Assembly (NCBI GenBank): GCA_948146395.1
Contig: OX411545.1
Location: forward strand, 22,709,526-22,773,525
Direction of reading: 5' to 3'
DNA from: Fragum whitleyi
Lineage: Eukaryota > Mollusca > Bivalvia > Cardiida > Cardiidae
DNA length: 64,000 nt
Shown: positions 29,401 through 41,400 of the stretch, in pieces
Layout of the letters: every line of letters starts with the position of its first letter
How positions within the stretch are numbered: the stretch's first letter is position 1
Made by a program: the position numbers and the translations under genes
The notes under the pieces: model-generated
Databases searched by the model: none
The model's input: only the letters and a program-made list of their open reading frames with translations
What the model was told of the DNA's origin: nothing

Positions 29401-32400
29401 TATAAATTGATAAAATATCAACAGAATATTATTTAATAAATTTTGACTTTTTTCTGTCATCCAAAACCCACACGTGAAATGGTAATTTTATGATACGAAA
29501 CCACTTTTCCTATGGTACGAAACGTCTCCGCCTATGGTACGAAACGTCTTCGCCAATGGTACGAAACGTCTTCGCCTATGGCACGAAACGTCTGGTACGA
29601 AATGGTTATGGTACGAAACGTCCATAATTCGTTCAATGACATAAGAACTGACCAAGTCACGTTTCTTTTTATTTTCTCTTGAATTAGAAACGGAGCTCAA
29701 AACAGATGAACTATCATCATCTCTCTCCTCCTCTGAAAAAATATTTCCATATTCCGACATCCTCGGATGGATAGAAATTGCATCTATGTCCGGCGCAAAA
29801 CTGCCGACATTCAAATTGTCATCGGTTTTCGCGGAAGACCGACGAGCCCGAGTCTCGTCTTTGTCTTGCGAATTTGTTGATTGACCCTGCCCCGAAGGCC
29901 GGTCCTGCAACAATTTCATAATTGCATCAAATTTTGCATCCGTCGCCGACTGCATTTGACACATTCTAGCCTCTAATTCGCGAACTGTCGTGCGTTTCAC
30001 CTTGTCAACAGGTTCCGAGCGAACCGACGAGGGAGAATTCGGCTGTTCCTCGCGTGAAGCCTTCACCGCTGCTTCAGCCATAATCCAAATAATAAACTAA
30101 GTTAGAAAAAATAATTAAAAAACACGTCCGAACGTTTCAACGCTAAAGTAAAAACTGATTACCATGTGTTTCCTTGTTGGTGATCAGGATCACGCAGACG
30201 CTTTATTTTTAGTTTAAGCGTCTAAGCGAGTCCGAATGTAAACATAGAGTGGAATCCCTATTGTATAGTAAAATAAGTAAGTAAAACGAATGAAATAAAA
30301 TTGATTGTTTCATTTGCCACCTACTGCATTTCTCCTTATAAATGCTCCAGGGAGCTATACATAACATGGTCAGGGAGCTTATATTTACTATGCATTTTCT
30401 GATTTAAAATTGTTGTCTTTTAGGCCCTTTTTCCTTTAGTTTGAGGTAAATTTCATATTAACAATCATATAAATGATTGTTTAGAGAAAATTCATCTCAA
30501 ATTAGAGAAGAAGTCTCAAAAAGTTCCTAAAAATTTAGGCATTTAGGCATTGGTAAAAAATGTTGGGGTGCTACCATTAGGGAGGGCGCTTTTATCAGAG
30601 GAAATATGGTATATTGTAAAGGCTTTTCCCATTAGTCAGACATCAAAATTAATGCCAAGTCAAAATGGAGAGAAGATTTTCATGCCCCCTTTAATATATT
30701 CATATGCCTCATATTGCTGAAAACATGTTGAGATAACAATATTCATTTACTTCAAGAAAAAAACAATTGTTTCTTTATTCATTGTTTGCAGAAAGGTACA
30801 ATTTTTCAGCACAATATAATATGGTACACATATTGTGTGCTGACGGTGTAAAAGTGAAATATTCAATACCTATAAACACACCCCTAGATTCTTAAACCTT
30901 CAACTTTTCACAGCAAGAATTGTTATCCATTGGGGTAATCTTAAAAAAGAATTAACTTACAAAATATATTCTCTATTTACTTACTGTAACTCTCCTAACT
31001 TCACAGCAATATGTATAGGCAGACAGTCTGCCTTGGTAATGGAAGGATCTGCCCCACCGGCCAGTAACATCTCAACTGATTTGTGCTTTTCTTGTGTAGG
31101 GCTGATGACTAAATCTGGTTTCTCTAAACAGGCTTTATATAATGGAGTATGGCCTTTATCGTCCATCCAATTATATGTTTTATGCTGGTCATGGTCCACC
31201 AAAAACTAAAAGGAAATATATAATTTAATCTTAGTTGTGTCCATCAATATTAGTGCGATCTGACTGGCTGAAAAGTTGGCTTTATTCCCCAATAACAACA
31301 ATTTTGAGTACACAGCTATTTATTAAGCTTACATGAAAAGTAGTCCCCCAAGAAATCTGCGTTATTATCGAGAAATTATCCATTTGGGCTTTATGACATT
31401 AAATTATGAGATAAAAGAGATTATTTTCTAATTTCATTTCACCAAAAACCTTATCACCCTCATGTATGAATCCGCTTTGCGTATTCATACAGTGTGACAA
31501 GGTATTTAGGTGCATACCTCAATGAAAATAAAAAATACTCTCTACATCTCTTAAATGAATCAAATATTAAGATATTATCTTTCAACAAGGGAAGGGAAAA
31601 ACCAGTTTTTACCTTAACTTTTACATGTATTATCCAGAAAGAAGGTTTGATACTCTTATATAGAAATAAACTTTGACATTGTTATACACTAAAAAGCCTT
31701 GATATAAGCAATAAAGTACGTAATATGAAGGCTGTATCACATGTATTACAAAAGTTAAGACAAATACTCACAAGGAAATACTGGCTTGAGTTTACACAAT
31801 TTGATAGGTTAGCAGAAAATAATTGCAGGTGCCTAGGGGTGTGGAATTTCCAAGCCCAGCTTGCCAGAAAAGTGCAGACAAGAATGTTTTCCAAGGTAAT
31901 TTGCCTTGGGACAAGTATATACCAGGACAAGGCTTGGCTTGGTACAAAATAGATCTTAGAGAGGAATTTTCCATGTTATATCGAAGGGTAGAAAACATGT
32001 TTTTGAATAAAGATTATGCTGGGTTCCAGCATTTTCTTCTTTAAAATCAATGTTTTCTCAATTATTATCTATAAATATTATTTGTTGACAAGTTCAATTT
32101 GATCCTGGACAAGTAGAAAATAATCTTTTATTTGTCCAAGGACAGGTGAAGAAAATATGTAGTTCCACAACCCTACAGGTACGTATATATTGAGAGGCAC
32201 CTACATCAGTTTTGCTCTAACCCCAGTACATGTATCTGCAGTATCTGAATTGAAAGCTGAATCTATGAAAACAAATGCTACCATTGAAATGTATGCAGTA
32301 TGAAAAATTTATACAAAGATTTCTTTTTATGTAAGATTTTAATGGTATAACAGCAAATCTGCCACAAAAGACCAAAGATCTCAAGATAAGTAACATCTTT

Positions 32401-35400
32401 TGAAAGTTTTATAAAGGCAGCTGTGTTACCAAGGAATGTATCAACAAATGAATACATGGATGAGTAACACAGAAAATGATACAAAAATATGCCCATGTCT
32501 CTCAGTTTGAATTAAAGAAACACATTTTTCTCTTTTCTGCACACACAGCTCAAAGTTGACTTTAACCCTAATTCTACATCATAAATGTGAATGGTTCTAA
32601 GGTTAAGTCTTCAAAGCTCTATTTCAACTTTAAAGCTTGACCTCTGATCTTGCCCTTAAAGTTATCTGATTTCTTTTTTCAAATGACTTATGTTTCCATG
32701 AAAGAAAGCTAAATAATTTTTGAGATATGCTCCAGAAAAGCTCAACATGCTATCTGAGTCCATTTTAACACAAGAGCCATGTCGGACATGGCCATCCCCC
32801 GCCGAAAAAGCTTGATAGTAAAACTGAAGCCTAATATATAACTTATTCTTTTGAACTTTAAGAAATTAACCCCCTAAAAAATCAAAGTGTCAAAAATAAC
32901 AAAGGGAAATAACTCCAAAATTATTCAAGCAACAGTTGTAGCTATTATGCATTGAACTTCTCCTCTGTGAGTTCTATTCACCCATAAAGTTTCAAGTTGA
33001 TAGCTATTATACTTTAGGAGATTTGCTCCGGACAAAATCTGAGTATCAAAAGTAACAAAGGGCAATAACTCCAAAATTGTTCAAGCAAGAGTTGTAGCTA
33101 TAATGCACTGCACTTCTCCTCCGTGAGTTCTATTCACCCATAAAGTTTCAAGTTGATAGCTGTTATACTTTAGAAGATCTGCTTCAGACAAAAATGTAAG
33201 TATCAAAAGTAACAAAGGGCAATAACTCCAAAATTATACAACCAAGAGTTGCAGTTCCTGTGCAATGCACTTCTCCTTCATGAGATCTATACATCCATAA
33301 AGTTTCAAGTTAATAGCTATTATACATTAGGAGATATGCTCCAGACAAAATCTAAGTATTAAAATTAACAAAGGGCAATAACTCTAATATTATGCAAGCT
33401 TAAGTTGTTGTTCTTGTGCACTGCACTTCTCCTCCATGAGATCTATTCACCCATGAAGTTTCAACTTGATAGTTATTATACTTTAGGAGATATGCTCCGG
33501 ACAAAACCTAAGTCTTAAAAATAACAAAGGGCAATAACTCCAAAATTATGCAAGCAAGAGTTGTAGTTCTTGTGCACTGCACTTCTCCTCCATGAGACCT
33601 ATCCACCCATAAAATTTCAAGTTGATAGCAATTATACTTTGGGAGATATGCTCCGGACAAAATCTAAGTATTAAAAATAACAAAGGGCAATAACTCCAAA
33701 ATTATGCAAGCAAGAGTTTTAGTTCTTGTGCACTGCACTTTTCCTCCATGAGATCTATCCAACCATAAAGTTTCAAGTTGATAGCTATTATACTTTAGGA
33801 GATATGCTCCGGACAAGTTTAGTGACGGAACCTCGGAATGACGGAATGACAGAATGACGGAATGACGGAATGACGGACGGAGGGTATTACTATATCCCCT
33901 CGCCGAAAACAGCAGGGGATAACAAGTTGGAGCTATGCTCTCGACAAGCTCAATTTTAACATTTGACCTTGAGATGTTAACCTTGTATTATCTGAATATT
34001 TTTTTCTTCAATGGCATATTTACTGCTGGTGGAGACCAACTGTACAGAGTTATTCTAAAATCCATCCATAAATGTAGAAGTAATACTCAAGGAAATTCCA
34101 ACAGAATGATACATCCACTAAAACACAAACACCATTGTGTCAACTTTTTCTCTCATCGCTACCATAGTTTTCTACAACAAACAACCATCATAGGTATCCT
34201 TAGTTTAACCATGTATAAGGTCACATACTAAATGACGTCATTGTAACATCATCTTACATGTTTTCATGGTATTTCTCTCATCTACAGGTTCCAAAAAATG
34301 TTTTTAACGTCAGAAAAGTCAGTAATGAGAGAAAAAGAATCAGTTACATGATTTTGGCTCGCTTAATAACATTTCTATTCTAGACTTGGTTAAGATCAGC
34401 TTGTCACAAATAAAATCTCAAAATAGATCCTATGTCTTGCACAACCCCTAGAGTTCTCAACAAAAATTATGTAATGTAGAGATCGAAAATACTTACATCA
34501 ATGACATCAGGCAGATATTTGACGGCATAATGGTATATGGTCATACCCTTCTGATCTGCAAGGTTAACTCTAGCTTTGTGTAGCAGCATCTCGTGTACAC
34601 AGTGTTTTTGTCCACCCATAACACCTGCCATTAGTGGGGAAACAGCAGACACACTGCAGGGTGTGTTTATTAACCTAGATTTAATATAGAGGATAATTGT
34701 TTGTTGGCTACCAAATCTTGTGACTTTAGCTTTAGATTTCAAATTCCGGTTGCCCAAAATAAAATATATATGTTGTAAAGTATTTTCCAAAATAATCTTA
34801 ATTTCAATCCTGTTCATTCTTTCAATTCATACAGAACACCACTAGGCCAATCTCACGATCAACCTCGGATGTACATAGACAGACTTTTTTTTTAAAATAC
34901 GGGAAAACTTTGGAAAACTCGATGACCTCAGTTAAAATGACGTTAGCCCTCGAAACTGTGATAGAAAACATTCGACGTCACCAACGCTATTCGTTTAATT
35001 CACTGACATGAAACCATCTTATCTTTATATGAATATCTTTAGATTCTTAAATAACGGCTGAAATGTCTTAATTTTTGAGAATGATTCGTCATTCCAAAAA
35101 ATTAAGATTTTTCAGCCGTTATTTACTGTAAAAGAAATAAACCTACAGTGCTAGTTTTTCTTACACTGTTTCCGCCTAACAAAATGCACAATTTTGCTAC
35201 ATACCTATCCGCCTTTCATACATCTGAGGTCTGTTGCAGTTTATGGAAATGGCCGAGTGATGTTCCGAATGTCTTTAAATTGTACTTATAGCTACCTTAT
35301 AGCATTTGGATATCAAATTTCATCTGTTGCACTCTTAAATTTACACTCTATTAATCTTGTACTTGAGTAAATATTTTGGAAAGAATACCAGCAGTTACTT

Positions 35401-38400
35401 CTTTCCCCACAATATTTTCTATCACATAGGCTGGTTTATTTTCAAATTGCTTTTTCTCTTCCTTGTTGACTCTTAGACTAAGCCTCTTTCAATACAGACC
35501 ATAGCAGCCGTCATAGTGCAGTTGGTAGCGCATCAGACTGCCAATTTAGGGGTCCCCAGTTTCATTCCGCGACGGCGGCACTCATCCATTCTGACTATTT
35601 TGTCTACCACCAATTGCTTGATAATTGTTTACCTATGTGGAATAGCAGCTGGAGGGTAGGAAAGGATGTGATGGTAGTACTGGTGTGAGAAATACCAGGA
35701 ATCCATTGTTAGGTGCTCCAGCTGTCGCGATATGACTGAAATAATGTCAAAAGCAGCGTAAAAACGCCATTCAAACAAGAAATCAATGAAGACCATTCTA
35801 AAAATTTTGATAAATAAGAGAGGGTTAAGGATATTCTATCCATTTCTTGTTCTAGATCTGGAATATTTCTGTTTTGGCAGGTAAAGACAAATTTCATATG
35901 TGCAGTGTGATCTTAGTAAATACAACCTAGATTTCACATTATAAACAGAAAGGTTTAACAAGAGGCCTGAGAGGGTAAAAATCACTCCACTGGCTCTAAG
36001 CTTATATATAGAGGATATTGAATGAGTGGTCATTGAATACTGAATTTATTAAACGAGTCATCTGTAAACAGATAAAAACGATGCTGCGCCGAGTTTTTAT
36101 TTGTTTATAGATGAAAAGTTTAATAAATTCGGTATTTTATGAGCACAAATTTATATTCTATTTATAATACGACCCGAATTTTTGTGAAAAATCGTATAAA
36201 TTCTCGAAATTTCGACATTTCAATTTTCCACGGAACTTATAACGCCGTTAAAAAACTGACATCACAATATATACATTATGATGTCATTTTTGCGTCTACA
36301 AAAAAGCGTTGTTATTCGCTCTGAGCTCATTTACATAGTTATTCCACTAGAGTAATATCACCCGTGTAATATCAAAAATATTCAACGGTGTTATTTCACT
36401 CCCACGATGTAGGTCATATTATAATTTAATCTATTTGTATGCAGATAATCAACAATTTTACAAGATGGTCCCTTATCCTTGCCATGGAATACTATTTCCA
36501 AGCAGCTTTAATGTGCCCGTAGTCATGGGTCAGCACATTTTAATTCACAAAAATCTGTCAATAAAGGTACAAGCTGTGATAACAAGAAAATGAAAGGTTG
36601 CATCAAAAAGGCCCCTCTTCCACAGGGCAGCATGATTTCACCCATAATCAAAGAAAGTTGATAGAGAATGTCCTAAGGATCATTCTTGAGCAGTTAAGTT
36701 GAACATGCACTGACCAGTAGATTTATAGAAGATTTTTTTGTATTTCATCACATGGGGCCTTTTTCAGTGACTCAAGCATTCGAAGAGCCCATTTTATTAG
36801 CATGATCAGATTTTAACAGAGATCTGGCAGAGCATTTCCTAAGTATTATTCCTGTCAAGTTTGGTCAAATTCTGACAAGTAGTTTCACAGAAGCAGATTT
36901 TTAATATTCATCATACGGGACCAATTAGGATGATGTCACATCCATAGAGCCCATGTTACAAAAAGTACTTGAAATTAACAAAGAAATCTAAAAGAACATG
37001 TCCAAAGCATCACTCCTGTTAGTTAGTTTGAATTCTGATTGGCATTTTCAGAGAAAAAGATATATAGAGAATAAATGGTTGGTGACTTGAGATGGAAAAG
37101 TTTATCGGGCAAGACGTTGGAATTTATCCGGTAAGCCGGAGGCGAACCGGATAAATTCCAAAGCCGAGCCCAATAAACTTTTCCATCTCAAGTCACCAAT
37201 CATCTATTCTATTTATCCTGTTATAAACTTTTTTAAAGCCCGTTCGTTATTTATTTACGTTATTTATGAAAATTTCATCCAATCCCGATTTACAATTCCG
37301 AGACTCGGCGAGTCTTCATTAAAAGGGTGAATGGGTAGAGTTAAAGAACTCGATAGGCTAAAGAACTCAATAGGATTTCTGATGCTGTAGCAGGAAAATA
37401 TTTAACAAAAGAAAATTTGAGTAAAGTGTACATACCTCAATGATCAAGCAGATTTGAACTGGATGATTTTCGAAATCTAATACGTCCTTTTTTCCCGGAG
37501 TTTTGTTGTCATGCGGCTAAAAGCAAATCTTAATTCAATGCCTTCCTTGCTCTTAATCAGAGGATGGACATAGATTGAGATCAGATGCAAAGCTACTATA
37601 TCCGAAATCCTCCTCGGACAAATAAATCTGCGTTGAATCCATTCAGATAAATGTTTTAAAATCCTGACAGTTTTCAAGGTCAAATGTAAACACCAAGATA
37701 AGCTGCGTTACAATTTATAGATTACGTCATCAGTCATGTACTACATCATCTATATGGTCGCGATTTGAATTTAAAAACATATGGGAATCGAGTGCAATGA
37801 TTTTTTCATATCAGAAATAGACACTCAAATTTAAAAGAAAAAAATGTCTGAGGAGAGGACTGTTTTCAGACCTAATAGCCGCAAAAAGAAGATCCGGCAG
37901 GCCACGTGACGAAATGACATGATAAAGCCGTCATGTGATCAGGTGACCTGATATCAACAAGTTTATCATACCCCCTTTTATCAGGCAATATCTATAGCTA
38001 GTGACAGGATAAATTTAAATTCTATAATATGGGACCATTTTTGGGTGAGGCAACAGCCTGTAGAGCCAGTATTATCTACCTGATCAGAAATAAACGAAAA
38101 AATCTGAAAGAGCATGTCCTGAGCATAATACTTGAGAAGCATGATTGAATTCTGATAAAAGAAGATGGTTTTTTTTTTATATATCATCATTTAGGACAAC
38201 TTTTGGATGACCTGACAGCCAATAGCACCCATGCTATTAGCCCAATTAGAGTTAAACAAAGAAATCTGAAAGAACATAACCCAACGATAGTACTTTGATT
38301 TTCTGAAAATTGCACGAAGTTTTTAATTATCATAACAAGGATTATAGACTTACTCTTTCACATCCTGTATCCTGAAGGCTTCAAACAACCCAGTATATGC

Positions 38401-41400
38401 TGCAACATGTGCACAATTCCATGTAGGATGTTCCCTTACAGTATTACATACAGCTTGAACTTTGTCATCCGTGAACAGAGAGCTTGTGGCACCAGCAAGC
38501 AGGGTCAGAATTTTATCCAGAGATTTGTACAAAGCTATTGCCTCCCCATCCTTGGTTAATCGGAATAAACTGTGAACAGAAATTCGTGAATTGGCTGAAT
38601 CCAATGACAGGGGTCAGCGCAACACTATTGTAAGTGCCTATAGATATATAGGCACTTACCATAGAGTTGCACTGACACCTCAGTTTACAGACAATGCTAG
38701 AATAACATGTGCTTGTGATCGTCATTTTTCAGAACTTTTAACCTGATTGGTTTATACTGACCTTGTCATATGACCTTGACTTTGTTATGAGTTCTTGCTT
38801 ATAAGACAGAGAATTCATCATACATATTATCAGCACTGTATCTTGAAAATTTTTTAACTAATTGATAATGTTAAACATTTTTGTTAAAAATTTGCAGGAG
38901 TTTAGCCTTTGTATATGACTTTGATCTTGTCACAATAAATCTAGCTTAGGATCTGCATATTTTGTGTTTATTTAAAGGCTTGAAGAAATCAGAAATCATA
39001 GATTTTAGGAGTTCAGTTATTCAAAGGCTTGACCTTTCAGGTCAATCTATCATCATTACAAATGTGAGAATTGTATCTTGACTATATCTTGCAATTAATA
39101 GCTATTTTCTTGGAGCTAATAGCAAGTTTTTATGTTTAACTTTGCACTTTTGCAGACAGAGGGATGTATGAAAAGTCAATTGAAAAGGGCTTAAACTAAG
39201 TATACATTTTAGCTTACCTGAAATACTTTGATGATGTGGCAAGGTTGGCAAACACACAATCATAACATCCTGGTTTCTTGTACAGTATTAAATACTTGCT
39301 CTTCTGTGTAATACTTTTACTGAAAAGGAAAAAGTTATACTTGATGGTGCTTAATTCATAAAACATCATAGCAAAATGTGTGCATGAAAGACTTTTCCCC
39401 CATAAAAAGCAAATTTTTTAGAAGATTTAACCTTTGTTGGTTACAATAACCTTCTTACTTAACCTTGACCTTCATGCTAAAAGATGAGTAGCAACAATGT
39501 CTATCATGATACCAAATATAAGCATTGTATACTGAATGTGCTTAAAGTCTATGGCAAGGTGAAGTTCTATTTAGCCATAAATCAGTAAATTCAAATTTTC
39601 TTAAAAGTCTGTTTTTAACTGAAGTTAAAACTTTCCTCAGTGACTTAACCATACATAATAATCTGAATGTAGCCAGAGAGCACATTAATGCAACCATAGT
39701 ACTTTCACTTGATGTGTACCTATTAATTTCTTTTAACTTTACAAATATCTGTGATTACAACCCTTATGATATTTTTTATGATATCACATGGTTATTTTAA
39801 GAACATGACATAATGTGGTTATTTTTAGAATTTTGCATTTCCGTTAGAAACATCGACGAAAACAAGACAAATAGAGGTTACAAGATGAATATAATACGTA
39901 CATAGTGAATTGTATGAACAAGAGGACCAAGATGGTCCTAGATCGCTCACCTGAGTCTCTATGACCCCTGGGACATCACATTAATTAGATAGACAAATGT
40001 CAAAAAGAAGATAATTGCCTAAAATCAATACCATGGAACATTTTCAGCGAAGAGCAAGACAGATATATGCCTTTTTGCTCTTTGATTCTATGTAAAAAGG
40101 GATGCACCCGGGTGGACCCCAAAAGTGACCCCAGGGTCTTGATATGAACAAACTTGGAAGAGGTCCATAAGATGATGCAACATTCTAAATATGAAAGCTG
40201 TCTGCCTTCTGGTTTCAGAGAAGAAGATTTTTGAAGGTTTTCCCATTTTCACCCATCGTGCTCATATGAGCTGAAAGGGATGCACCCGGGTGGAGCCCAA
40301 ATATGACCCAAGGGTCTTGATATGAGCAAACTTGGTAGGGGCCCACAAGATGGTGCTACATACCAAAAATGAAAGCAGTGTGCCCTCTGGTTTCAATTAA
40401 AAAAGATTTTAAAAGATTTTCTCTCATTGATTCTATGTAAAAAGGGTTGTTTCAGGTGGAGCCCAAATATGACCCCAGGGTCTTGATATGAACAAACTTG
40501 GTAGAGGTCCACTAGATGATGCTACACACCAATTATGAAAGCTGTCTGCCTTCTGGTTTCATAGAAGAAGATTTTTGAAGATTTTCATTTTTTTACCCTT
40601 CATGCTCATAAAAGATAAAGGGATGCACCTGTGCAAAGCCCAAATATGACCCAAAGGTCTTGATATGAACAAACTTGGTAGAGGCCCACTAGGTGATGCT
40701 ACACACCAAATTTTAAAGCTGTCTGCCATCTGGTTACAGAGAAGAAAATTTTTAAAGATTTTCGTTCTTTGATTCTATGTAAAAAGGGTTTGGCCCAGGC
40801 AAAGTCCAAACATGACCCCAGGGTCTTGATATGAACAAACTTGGTAGAGGTCCACTAGATGATGCTACATACCAAATTTGAAAGTTGTCTGCCTTCTGGT
40901 TTCATAGAAGAAGATTTTTGAAGATTTTCATTTTTTTACCCTTCGTGCTCATAAGAGATAAAGGGATGCACCCGTGCAAAGCCCAAATATGACGCAAGGG
41001 TCTTGATATGAACAAACTTGGTAGGGGCCCACTAGGTGATGCTACACACCAAATATTTAAGCTGTCTGCCATCTGGTTACAGGGAAGAAGATTTTTAAAG
41101 ATTTTCTCTCTTTGATTCTATGTAAAAGGGGTTGGGCCCCGGCAAAGCCCAAATATGACCCAAGGGTCTTGATATGAACAAACTTGGTAGAGGTCCACTA
41201 GATGATGCTACATACAAAATATGAAAGCTGTCTGCCTTCTGGTTTCAGAGAAGAAGATTTTTAAAGATTTTCATATTTTCACCCTTTTTGTTAAGGGTAA
41301 AGGGAAAGTTAAGGGTGGTTTTCATTTATTTGAACAACTTTGGTAGAGCTTGACCCAAGGAACATCTCTGCCAAGTTTCATCAAGATTGGCCGACTGGTT

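Larger units (their letters stand above)
24267..30302 (-). mobile_element. DIRS-type tyrosine recombinase retrotransposon, near complete, gag split by an insert
   Basis: Minus-strand element in PLA2G6 intron 5. 48-bp perfect inverted ends at 30255-30302 and 24564-24611. Beyond the second lies a 137-bp segment (24309-24445) complementary to the inner part of the first end (30151-30287) with one mismatch, an internal complementary region of the kind DIRS elements use for a circular intermediate. Flanks 24267-24328 and 24508-24569 are themselves inverted to each other. Order on minus: gag, RT-RNase H, tyrosine recombinase with overlapping frames. No integrase, protease or LTRs. No target duplication seen, as expected for recombinase-based insertion. 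Confidence 0.93.

Noticed and set aside
29511..29600. 22-bp direct repeats that look CRISPR-like
   Set aside because: No unique spacers between units, eukaryotic context, and part of an inverted terminal array.
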